Positions 35,494-43,273 of a DNA stretch of 64,000 nucleotides are shown here, in pieces; the first letter of the stretch is position 1, and each line of letters opens with the position of its first letter. Under the pieces are notes generated by a model, which made no database searches, had not been told where the DNA came from, and worked only from the letters and a program-made list of their open reading frames with translations. The translations under genes and the position numbers were made by a program. Origin of the DNA: Nitrincola salilacus (GTDB taxonomy: Bacteria > Pseudomonadota > Gammaproteobacteria > Pseudomonadales > Balneatricaceae); assembly GCF_046271865.1 (NCBI RefSeq), contig NZ_CP176580.1:4278001-4342000 (forward strand), written 5' to 3'.

Positions 35494-36948
35494 ATGCTCG
35501 ATCTAATTAATGACATTCTCTGGGGCAAGGTACTGATTGTACTACTGGTCGCCGTTGGCGTCGGTTTCACTATCGCCTCGCGCTTTGTGCAGTTTCGCTA
35601 CTTCACCAGCATGTTTCGTATCCTGAGCGCCAGCCAGGCCTTCAAGCGGGATAAACATGGTCACTTGAGTTCCTTTCAGGCTCTGACACTATCGGTAGCA
35701 GGTCGTGTCGGCGGGGGTAATATCGCCGGTGTCGCCGTCGCCATCACCCTGGGTGGACCTGGCGCTATCTTCTGGATGTGGATGGTCGGCCTGATGGGGA
35801 TGGCCACCAGCTATCTTGAATGCACTCTGGCTCAAGCCTATAAGCAGTCTGAACCGGATGGCACTTATCGTGGTGGCCCCGCCCATTACATCTCCAGAGG
35901 CCTTGGGCGTAACTGGAAATGGCTGGCCGTCGTGTATTCAGCTCTATTGCTGGTCACTTTCGGATTCGGTTTCACTGCCCTGCAATCCTATGCTGTCGCC
36001 ACTTCCGTTGAAGATGCCTTTGGTGTGCCGGTACTCGCAACGGGTCTGGGGCTGGCGGTGATTGTCGGCCTGATCATCTTCGGCGGTATCAAACGCATCG
36101 CCCGGGTGGCTGAGGTGCTGGTTCCTGTCATGGCCGTCAGCTATATCCTGATCGCGCTGCTGGTACTGGGCCTGAACCTTGAGCGGATTCCCGATGTCTT
36201 CATGCTGATCGTGCGCAGCGCCTTCGGACTGGAGCAGGTTGTCGGTGGTGGCATCGGTGCAGCGATCATGATGGGCATGAAGCGCGGCCTCTTTTCCAAC
36301 GAAGCGGGCCTGGGCAGTGCACCGAACGTTGCCGCTGTGGCCTATGTTCCGCACCCGGTGAATCAGGGCATCGTACAGTCCTTCTCAGTGTTCATCGATA
36401 CACTGATCATCTGCTCCGCCACCGCCTTTATCATTCTGCTCAGCGGCATTTATGACCCTGCATCTGCCGGTGATGTCGGAGGTGTAGCGCTGACTCAGGC
36501 ATCACTGGCGGAACATGTCGGTGAATGGGGTCGCAGTTTTGTCAGCCTGTCGCTGCTCCTTTTCGGATTCAGCACCATCCTGTATAACTACTACCTTGGC
36601 GAGAACAGCCTGAGCTTTCTGGGCAAGGACAACAAGGTCATGTTCAGCGTTTTCCGTGTCATGATCATCGCGCTGGTCTGCTGGGGTGCGCTGACCGATC
36701 TCGGCACCGTGTTTGCCTTTGCCGATGTCACTATGGCTTTTCTCGCTCTGGCCAATCTGTTTGCACTGATTCTGCTGTTCAAACAGGGGCTGCGTTTTAT
36801 GCGCGATTATGATGATCAGATCGCTGAAGGTATCGAGCAACCGCGTTTTGATGCCGCTCGCTTCAGCGATCTGGATATAGATGCGACGGCCTGGACTCTC
36901 GAACGGGAAGAGCTGCCGTCCGAAACGCTTCAGGCAGAGACTAGATGA
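35494..36948 (+). CDS. Alanine/glycine:cation (Na+ or H+) symporter, AGCS family
   Basis: The protein has 484 residues with about 11 membrane helices. It shows the N-terminal WGKVLIVLLVAVGVGFTI, RVGGGNIAGVAVAITLGGPGA and the family motif MKRGLFSNEAGLGSAPNVAA. It imports alanine, glycine or a related small amino acid with sodium. A GGGGAG ribosome-binding site precedes the ATG. It overlaps the asparaginase gene by four bases, so uptake and deamidation are coupled, perhaps for asparagine. Confidence 0.92.
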   Translation: MLDLINDILWGKVLIVLLVAVGVGFTIASRFVQFRYFTSMFRILSASQAFKRDKHGHLSSFQALTLSVAGRVGGGNIAGVAVAITLGGPGAIFWMWMVGLMGMATSYLECTLAQAYKQSEPDGTYRGGPAHYISRGLGRNWKWLAVVYSALLLVTFGFGFTALQSYAVATSVEDAFGVPVLATGLGLAVIVGLIIFGGIKRIARVAEVLVPVMAVSYILIALLVLGLNLERIPDVFMLIVRSAFGLEQVVGGGIGAAIMMGMKRGLFSNEAGLGSAPNVAAVAYVPHPVNQGIVQSFSVFIDTLIICSATAFIILLSGIYDPASAGDVGGVALTQASLAEHVGEWGRSFVSLSLLLFGFSTILYNYYLGENSLSFLGKDNKVMFSVFRVMIIALVCWGALTDLGTVFAFADVTMAFLALANLFALILLFKQGLRFMRDYDDQIAEGIEQPRFDAARFSDLDIDATAWTLEREELPSETLQAETR

Positions 36949-37994
36949 CACGACCTATCCTGATACTCCACACAGGCGGCACCATCGGTATGGTGCCCTC
37001 CGATCAGGGCTTTGTACCAGCCGCCGGTTTTCACGACCGGCTGCTGGCGCAGTTGCCCGCACACGCCTCGGCACATGCATCAGAGCAGACATCATCACAA
37101 CTGCCGACCTTTGAGCTGCTGGATCTGGAGCCTCTGATCGACAGCTCCAATCTGGTACCGGCCGACTGGCATCGGATCGCAAACGCCCTGATCAGTCGCT
37201 GGGCGGATTACAGCGGCTTTATCGTATTGCATGGTACCGATACCATGGCGTACACCGCCTCAGCCCTCTCCTTTATCCTGCAGGGTTGCAACAAACCGGT
37301 CGTCGTGACCGGCTCCCAGATCCCACTGTCGCAACTGCGCAATGATGCGTTGGATAATCTGATCACATCACTGCTACTGGCTGAACGAAGTGACCTGAAT
37401 GAGGTGGTTGTCTGCTTCAATGGACGTATCCTGAGAGGTAATCGTGCGCGCAAGGTCAGCAGCAGCCACCTGGCCGCTTTCGACTCGCCCAACTTCCCCT
37501 GGTTGGGGGAGGCTGGCATCGATATTTCGCTGAAGTCTCATCTATTGTTACCCGCTGGAGACCCGCAATTTCTGCTACCTGACTTTCAACTGCCTGAGTT
37601 TGATCCGGATGCTGTGGCTATTCTGCTTTTCTATCCGGGCATTTCGGCATCGGTTGTCTCGGCGCTGACTGAGCATCAGGGTTTGAAAGGGCTGATATTG
37701 CTGAGTTACGGGGCGGGTAATCCGCCGGAAGCGACACCGGGTCTGATTGATACTCTGGAGAAAGCCGCTGCCCGCGGCATCACACTGCTGAATCTGACTC
37801 AATGCCAGCAAGGTGCAGTGAGTCAGGGTACCTATGCCACCGGCACTACGCTGAACAGAATCGGCGTGATACCCGGCAGTGATCTGACCCCGGAAGCCGC
37901 CTTTGCCAAGCTGCATGTTCTGATGGGTAAAGGACTGAGCGGAGAGCGATTAAAAGCTGCGTTGCAACTGTCTTTAAGCGGTGAGTGCAACTGA
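36945..37994 (+). CDS. ansA: Type I (cytoplasmic) L-asparaginase
   Basis: The protein has 349 residues. The first catalytic threonine lies in LHTGGTIGM and the second in VLHGTDTMAYTA, and the LTQCQQG block near residue 285 is typical. There is no signal peptide, so it is cytoplasmic. The start overlaps the symporter stop as ATGA. It hydrolyses asparagine to aspartate and ammonia. The pairing with an AGCS symporter is visible and suggests asparagine scavenging. Confidence 0.92.
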   Translation: MTRPILILHTGGTIGMVPSDQGFVPAAGFHDRLLAQLPAHASAHASEQTSSQLPTFELLDLEPLIDSSNLVPADWHRIANALISRWADYSGFIVLHGTDTMAYTASALSFILQGCNKPVVVTGSQIPLSQLRNDALDNLITSLLLAERSDLNEVVVCFNGRILRGNRARKVSSSHLAAFDSPNFPWLGEAGIDISLKSHLLLPAGDPQFLLPDFQLPEFDPDAVAILLFYPGISASVVSALTEHQGLKGLILLSYGAGNPPEATPGLIDTLEKAAARGITLLNLTQCQQGAVSQGTYATGTTLNRIGVIPGSDLTPEAAFAKLHVLMGKGLSGERLKAALQLSLSGECN

Positions 37995-38040
37995 AAACCA
38001 AACACACTGAAAACCAGGCACAGAGTCCTCCGTATCGAGT

Positions 38041-38151
38041 GCGGCAGAAAATATCATGCATGTTCCAGATTGAAAAAGAATCTGCCGCATTCTCGCAGCA
38101 ATAAAGCACCTCCCTAGCACTGATACCCATATGCTTATATTCATAGACCTG
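38041..38151 (+). promoter_or_regulatory. Duplicated 111-bp leader element, copy A (before the opine-oxidase-like operon)
   Basis: This stretch aligns without gaps to 41333-41443; by hand count 84 of 111 positions are identical. It starts with a perfect 9-bp inverted repeat, TGCGGCAGA (38040-38048) and TCTGCCGCA (38081-38089). It also contains a short reading frame at 38060-38104 of 14 codons beginning MFQIEKESA. It ends about 95 bp before the ferredoxin-like subunit gene. It may be a shared promoter/operator, a leader peptide or a structured RNA. Confidence 0.75.
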
Positions 38152-38245
38152 CCGTTGCTGATGCGAAAAATCATCAGACTCAGCGCCGGATGACCCGACG
38201 GATGCTGGTTCCTGCAGCGAGAACTCTTTGAATAGGGAAACGAGA

Positions 38246-38587
38246 ATGAGTAACACTTCAAAACCGAAACCCGGTTTTGCCAGCCACCGATTTACCCGCC
38301 TGGCGGAAACCAACCGCCCGTGCGTGCGCCTGATCATCGACGGGCACTCAGTGGAAGCTCTCGCCGGCGACACCCTGATGGTCGCCGTGCTCAACAATGT
38401 CCGGCAGTTACGCGAATCGGAATTCGGCGACGGTAAGCGCGCGGGCTTCTGCCTGATGGGCGCCTGCCAGGATTGCTGGGTCTGGACCGCCGATGGAGAA
38501 CGCCTGCGCGCCTGCACCACCGTAGTCGGGGAGGGAATGCATATCGTCACAAAGCAACCGGAGGCAACATGGCCCAACCTCGCATAA
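38246..38587 (+). CDS. [2Fe-2S] ferredoxin-like subunit of an amino acid/opine oxidase (HcnA-like)
   Basis: The protein has 113 residues with a Fer2_4-type fold. Cluster cysteines are in CLMGACQDC and ACTT at the C-terminal side. ATG 38246 follows a purine-rich stretch (AGGGAAACGAG). Such small subunits occur with two FAD subunits in HcnABC hydrogen cyanide synthase, octopine/nopaline oxidases and D-hydroxyproline dehydrogenases, passing electrons between flavins and to the respiratory chain. The next gene starts 19 bp before this one ends. Confidence 0.88.
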   Translation: MSNTSKPKPGFASHRFTRLAETNRPCVRLIIDGHSVEALAGDTLMVAVLNNVRQLRESEFGDGKRAGFCLMGACQDCWVWTADGERLRACTTVVGEGMHIVTKQPEATWPNLA

Positions 38588-39960
38588 TCATCGTCGGTGC
38601 CGGGCCGTCAGGCGTGCGCTGCGCCCAAACCCTGGTTGCTGCCGGCCTGCGTCCTACTGTGGTCGATGAAAACCGCCGCGACGGCGGCCAGATCTATCGC
38701 CGCCAGCCGGAGAATTTCACACGGCCCTACACCAAGCTGTACGGCACCGAAGCCAGCCGTGCGCAGTCGCTGCATGAGAGCTTCGACGCGCTACGCGACA
38801 AGATCGACTACCTGCCCGAAACGCTGGCCTGGAATATCTTCGACAAAAAGCTGCATGTTGTCAGGGATGAGGTCTCATCGGCCCTGCCCTACGACGCACT
38901 GATCATCTGTTCCGGCGCGACCGACCGCCTGATGCCGGTCAAGGGCTGGCACTTTGCCGGCACTTACAGCCTGGGTGCGTCGCAGATCGCATTGAAGGCG
39001 CAGGCCTGCGCGATTGGCCATCAGATCGTCTTCCTTGGCACCGGACCTTTGCTGTACCTGGTTGCCTCGCAATACCTGAAGGCTGGCGCGAACGTTGCCG
39101 CAGTGCTCGATACCTCGCCCTTGATGCGCCGTGTGATGGCATTGCCGAAACTGCTGGCGCGGCCTTCGGTGCTGCTCAAGGGTCTGGGTCTGGTGGCCAG
39201 CATCAAACGCGCCGGAGTGCCGGTGCTGACCGGGATCACACCAGTGGAAATCAAAGGTGAATCGGAAAACGGCGTGCAGAGTGTGCTTATCCGCGACAGC
39301 CGCGGCAACGAGCGCAGCTTCGAGTGCGATGCGGTGGCGATGGGTTACCACCTGCGCCCAGAGACGCAGCTGGCCGACCTGGCACGTTGCACCTTCCGCT
39401 TCGAGCAGGAGACGCGCCAGTGGCTGCCCGAGGTCGGGGAAGACGGACGCACCTCGGTGCCGGGTGTGTATCTGGCTGGCGACGGCATGCGCGTGCTGGG
39501 CGCAGACGCGGCCGAAATTGGCGGCCGCCTGGCTGCAATGGCCGTGCTGAAGGATTTACGGCTCAAGGTGTCGGACAAAGAGTTGCAGGGGCTGCGGGCC
39601 GAGCAGGCCAGCATGGAACGTTTTCGCCAGGGGCTGGCGCAAGCCTTCCCATGGCCGGTAGAGCAGGCCGCGCAATTGCCGGATGATGCCATCGTCTGTC
39701 GCTGCGAAGCGATCACAGCCGGCGAACTGCGCCGCGTGGTGTGTGGAATGGGTGCCCAGGAAGCGAACCGTGCCAAGGCATTCAGCCGCGTCGGCATGGG
39801 GCGTTGCCAGGGACGATATTGCGGACACGCGGGGGCAGAAGTCATTGCGCACGCCGTCGGTGTTCCGGTGGAACAGGTCGGGCGCCTGCGCGGCCAGGCG
39901 CCGGTCAAGCCTCTGTCGATTGCTGTGCGGGAGATTGCGGTGCGGGAGAAAGTGCAATGA
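38569..39960 (+). CDS. FAD/NAD(P)-binding subunit of an amino acid/opine oxidase (HcnB/OoxA-like)
   Basis: The protein has 463 residues. It has an N-terminal FAD motif, IIIVGAGPSGVRCAQ, a second Rossmann motif (VFLGTGPLLYLVA) and AGDGMRVLGADAAEIGGR. A C-terminal BFD-like [2Fe-2S] domain has cysteines in VCRCEAITAGELRR and RCQGRYCG. The ATG at 38569 has GGAGG upstream and gives the proper N-terminus. It overlaps both neighbours (19 bp and ATGA). This is the electron-handling subunit of a three-part dehydrogenase. The substrate, an opine or N-alkyl amino acid, is not fixed by sequence. Confidence 0.9.
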   Translation: MAQPRIIIVGAGPSGVRCAQTLVAAGLRPTVVDENRRDGGQIYRRQPENFTRPYTKLYGTEASRAQSLHESFDALRDKIDYLPETLAWNIFDKKLHVVRDEVSSALPYDALIICSGATDRLMPVKGWHFAGTYSLGASQIALKAQACAIGHQIVFLGTGPLLYLVASQYLKAGANVAAVLDTSPLMRRVMALPKLLARPSVLLKGLGLVASIKRAGVPVLTGITPVEIKGESENGVQSVLIRDSRGNERSFECDAVAMGYHLRPETQLADLARCTFRFEQETRQWLPEVGEDGRTSVPGVYLAGDGMRVLGADAAEIGGRLAAMAVLKDLRLKVSDKELQGLRAEQASMERFRQGLAQAFPWPVEQAAQLPDDAIVCRCEAITAGELRRVVCGMGAQEANRAKAFSRVGMGRCQGRYCGHAGAEVIAHAVGVPVEQVGRLRGQAPVKPLSIAVREIAVREKVQ

Positions 39961-41101
39961 GCACGAACAAAGCAGATGTCATCATCGTCGGCGGCGGCAT
40001 CATGGGCGCCTCCGCGGCCTTCTTTTTGCGCAAGCGCGGGATGTCGGTCATCCTGCTTGAGCGTGGATTGATCGGCCAGCAGGCCAGCGGCACCAATTTC
40101 GGCAACGTGCGCCGGATGGGACGCCCCGTGGAGCAACTGCCGCTGTCCAACCGCTCGCGCGAGACCTGGCTGAAGTTCAACGAACTGTTCGGCGAGGATG
40201 TCGAGCTCTTGCTGAACGGCCAGTTGCGCGTTGGCTTCACGCCGGAGCACGAAGAGCGGATGGCAAAGTATGCGCAGGATGCGAAGGGCTTCAGCAGGGG
40301 ATGCAGATGCTGAGCGCGAAAGCGCTGCACGAACGCTTTCCCTACCTGGGGCCGGAAATGACTGCGGGTTGTTATGCCCCTTACGAGGGTCATGCAAACC
40401 CTCGTCTGGCGGCTCCGATTATCGGTCGTGCCGCAGTGCGCGAAGGCGCGCAGGTATTCGAAAACACCGAGATCCTGAGTGTCGAAAAGGAGGGCGAGGA
40501 GTTCTGCGTGACCGCTGCAGACGGCCGGATCTTCCGTGCGCCCGTGGCGCTGATCACCGCCGGCGCATGGGGAAATCGCATCAGCACCAGCTTCGGTGAA
40601 CCGGTACCGATGATCGCCAAGGCGCCGCAGATGTGCGTCACCGAACCGGTACCTTACGCCATCGGGCCGACCATTGGTGCATTGACGGACGTGCCCGAGC
40701 AACTCGTCTACTTCCGCCAGGTTGCGCGCGGCAATATCGTCATCGGTGGCGGCGGCCATGAACCGGTGGACCTGGAAAGTCAGCGCGCCTACGTGAACCC
40801 GCGCAGAACGCTGATAAAACTGACTCAGGCGCCGCGCGTGATGCCAGCATTCAAACACCTGAGCATCATTCGCGTCTGGAGCGGGATCGAGGGTTACATG
40901 GAAGACAGCAGCCCGGTCATGGGGCCGAGCGCGCGCGTACCCGGCCTGTACTATGCGTTCGGATTCTCCGGCGCAGGCTTCCAACTGGGGCCGGGCGTGG
41001 GCGACGTGATGGCGGAGTTGATCCATACTGACGCCACGACCACGCCGATCGAGCATTACCATATCGGACGTTTCGCCACGTTTGCCATGCAAGAGGCGTA
41101 G
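39957..41101 (+). pseudogene. DAO-family FAD catalytic subunit of an amino acid/opine oxidase (HcnC/OoxB-like), frameshifted
   Basis: The coding sequence starts at ATG 39957 (overlapping the previous stop) and reads as an FAD oxidase (DVIIVGGGIMGASAAFF, QQASGTNFGNVRR) to about codon 113. There the frame runs into a TGA at 40311-40313. A different frame continues the same protein from about 40292 (MQMLSAKALHERFPYLG and on to GFSGAGFQLGPGVGDV), ending at 41101. One missing base near TTCAGC-AGGGGATG at 40290-40300 explains it. The joined product would be about 381 residues, normal for the family. An internal ATG at 40307 has AGGGG upstream, so a split protein is conceivable. A sequencing error cannot be excluded. 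Confidence 0.85.
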
Positions 41102-41199
41102 CCTTCATTTATATCATTATCGATTCGAGAGGCCATTAGTCCTGTAAAGCATCGGAATTTTCTTTTTCCATGGCTCGCTTTCCCCTCCCTGGGAACTCC

Positions 41200-41232
41200 G
41201 CCCGCAAACAGCACTGTTTGCGGGCTTTTTTT
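41200..41232 (+). terminator. Rho-independent terminator of the opine-oxidase-like operon
   Basis: GCCCGCAAACA (41200-41210) pairs perfectly with TGTTTGCGGGC (41215-41225) around GCAC, followed by seven T residues. This is a textbook intrinsic terminator, about 100 bp after the third oxidase subunit. It separates that operon from the HAD-kinase-lyase operon, which therefore needs its own promoter. Confidence 0.95.
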
Positions 41233-41332
41233 ATCGCATCTCGTCCACCAAGGCCTGGGAACACAATCCTGGCGTATCGCGACAACAGCCAGCCAGACGC
41301 TCATGCCCCGACAAAGCCCGACCTCAACGGAG

Positions 41333-41443
41333 GCCGCGGAAAATGCCACGCATGCTTCAAATCGAAAAGGAAACTGCTTGAGTCTCGCGGCAATAAAGCA
41401 TCTTCGCAGCATTGATATCCATAAACTTATATTCGTCAACCTG
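41333..41443 (+). promoter_or_regulatory. Duplicated 111-bp leader element, copy B (before the HAD-kinase-lyase operon)
   Basis: This element is the gapless partner of 38041-38151. The shared blocks include AATAAAGCA near the middle and CTTATATTC near the end. The short frame here (41352-41381) encodes MLQIEKETA and then stops. Over those nine codons, differences from copy A fall at third or first codon positions, none at second. It ends 37 bp before the HAD gene. Shared control of the two operons is the simplest reading. Confidence 0.75.
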
Positions 41444-41480
41444 ACATTCACCTGTTGTCAACCTGTAGGAGATCAACCAA

Positions 41481-42194
41481 ATGACATTCAAACCGAAATT
41501 CATCAGCTTCGATTGCTACGGCACACTCATCAACTTCGAAATGGGACCGACGGCAAAAAAACTTTTCGAAGACCGTGTTCCAACTGATCGGATGCCGGCT
41601 TTTCTGGACAGTTTTGGTTTTTACCGCCTTGATGAAGTATTGGGTGAGTGGAAACCTTTCTTCAACGTTGTTGAAAATTCCATTCAACGGGCATGCAAGG
41701 CACACGGCGTTGAGTATCGCCCATCCGATGCAGTCGCACTATACAACGCCGTCCCGACCTGGCAGCCCCATCCGAACGTCGTCGAGACGCTGGAGGCGAT
41801 CGCGCCACATGTCCCGCTGGTGATCCTGTCGAACTCCATGGTCGATCTGATTCCGCATAGCGTCGCCCACCTCAAGGCACCCTTCCACGCCGTATACACC
41901 GCCGAGGAAGCGCGCGCCTACAAGCCACGGGCGCAGATGTTCGAATACATGTTCGATCAACTCGGCTGCGGCCCAGAGCAGATGATGCACGTCTCGTCGA
42001 GCTATCGTTACGACCTCATGACCGCAAACGACCTGGGGTTTATGGCCAAGGCGTTCATCGATCGCGGTCACGAGCCATCGTTCGAAGGTTTCGAGGGTTA
42101 TGGTGTCAACCGCTTGACCGATATTCGCCAGCTTCCCGGTTTGCTTGGGCTCGACTGTCTGCCTCAGACTGCAACGATGAAACGAGGCGCATGA
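41481..42194 (+). CDS. HAD type II (2-haloacid dehalogenase-like) hydrolase, second copy
   Basis: The protein has 237 residues. FISFDCYGTLINF carries the nucleophile D11 with tyrosine in place of the phosphatase acid. LSNSMV, AYKP and VSSSYRYDLMTAND follow. It aligns along its whole length with the HAD protein at 17949-18617, with the same changes from classical dehalogenases. The C-terminus has an extra 15-residue tail. TAGGAG precedes the ATG. It overlaps the kinase gene by four bases, so the HAD step belongs to the same pathway as phosphorylation and phospho-elimination. Reaction unknown. Confidence 0.82.
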   Translation: MTFKPKFISFDCYGTLINFEMGPTAKKLFEDRVPTDRMPAFLDSFGFYRLDEVLGEWKPFFNVVENSIQRACKAHGVEYRPSDAVALYNAVPTWQPHPNVVETLEAIAPHVPLVILSNSMVDLIPHSVAHLKAPFHAVYTAEEARAYKPRAQMFEYMFDQLGCGPEQMMHVSSSYRYDLMTANDLGFMAKAFIDRGHEPSFEGFEGYGVNRLTDIRQLPGLLGLDCLPQTATMKRGA

Positions 42195-43273
42195 TGTCGG
42201 AGCATACGATTGAGGCAGCGGCGTTAAGTACGGCGGTGCCCAGCTTTGCCCTGGACGAGGTGCGGGCCCTGGTCGGTCGTCTCTACGGTATCGATGGCAG
42301 CGTCAAGTCACTGTTGGGCGAGCGCGATCAGAATTGCCGCATAGAGACCGCCGATGGCACGCGTTACGTGTTCAAGATCAGCAATCCATCCGAGCCGGTT
42401 GCGGTGGTGGATTTCCAGATCGCGGCGCTCGAGCACATGGCCCGCGTATCGCCCGACCTACCGGTGCCACGTGTCGTACGGACGCTCGGCGGACAGTCGC
42501 GCGGCAGCGTAGTACTGGGTGACAGCGTAGCACTGGGCGACGGGGTTGAAACCACCGTGCGGATGCTGACCTATCTCGACGGCGTGCAGATCAAGGAGAC
42601 GCCCCGGACCGCCGGGCAACGTCGGGCAATGGGGAAGGTGCTTGCCGAATTGAACCTCGCGTTGCGCGATTTCAGCCATCCTTCGGCGACGCACGATCTG
42701 TTGTGGAATGTTTCCGCCGCGCACCGCCTGACAGCCAAGCTCGATTGTATCCTGGACGCCCCGCGTCGCGCGCTCGCCGAGTCGTTCATGGCGCGTTTCA
42801 AGGAGCATGTCCTGCCGCGCCTCGGCTCGGTGAGGGCACAGGTCATCCACAACGACTACCACCTCTACAACGTGCTGGTCGCCCCCGACGATCATGAACG
42901 CATAGTGGGGATCATCGACTTCGGCGACATGCTGCATGCGCCGCTGGTCGGTGAGGTGGCGACGGCGGCGGCCTTTCATATGACCGGCAGCGCCGATCCG
43001 TTCGAGGGTGCGGCGCAGTTCGTCGGCGCCTATCACGCGACGCTGCCGCTGACCGAGATCGAGCAGGAGGTCGTCGCCGATCTCATGGCCACACGGCACC
43101 TCATCACCGCGCTGATTTCAGAATGGCGCGCTGCGCGCTACCCCGAGAACCGCGACTACATCATGCGCCACAACCCCGCGGCATGGGAGGCACTGTCCCA
43201 GATGGCCGATCTTTCCCGCAATGAGGCGCGCGACCTATTACTCACCGAAGTACGAAAAGGAAAAAGCCAATGA
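42191..43273 (+). CDS. APH-fold small-molecule kinase (hydroxylysine/ethanolamine/homoserine kinase type)
   Basis: The protein has 360 residues of the aminoglycoside-phosphotransferase superfamily. The ATP lysine is K62 in VFKIS. The catalytic loop is VIHNDYHLYNVLV (D222, N227) and the metal aspartate is D243 in IIDFGD. A small in-frame duplication, SVVLGDSVALGDG, appears near residues 106-118. Two ATGs (42191 and 42194) follow GAGG; the second is better spaced. The lyase gene overlaps the end by four bases. A kinase adjacent to an AGXT2L-type lyase is the arrangement of hydroxylysine and ethanolamine breakdown in animals (HYKK/PHYKPL), and fused versions exist in bacteria. The substrate is probably an amino alcohol. 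Confidence 0.82.
   Translation: MMSEHTIEAAALSTAVPSFALDEVRALVGRLYGIDGSVKSLLGERDQNCRIETADGTRYVFKISNPSEPVAVVDFQIAALEHMARVSPDLPVPRVVRTLGGQSRGSVVLGDSVALGDGVETTVRMLTYLDGVQIKETPRTAGQRRAMGKVLAELNLALRDFSHPSATHDLLWNVSAAHRLTAKLDCILDAPRRALAESFMARFKEHVLPRLGSVRAQVIHNDYHLYNVLVAPDDHERIVGIIDFGDMLHAPLVGEVATAAAFHMTGSADPFEGAAQFVGAYHATLPLTEIEQEVVADLMATRHLITALISEWRAARYPENRDYIMRHNPAAWEALSQMADLSRNEARDLLLTEVRKGKSQ

Noticed and set aside
38041..38151. Glycine riboswitch or other known riboswitch before the opine-oxidase-like operon
   Set aside because: No known riboswitch consensus was recognised; the conservation with 41333-41443 includes a codon-like substitution pattern, which fits an RNA aptamer poorly.
39345..41092. 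Long minus-strand frames of 350 and 395 codons opposite the opine-oxidase-like genes
   Set aside because: They are shadows in GC-rich coding DNA. They show no protein motifs, while the plus strand carries FAD and iron-sulfur motifs across the same bases.
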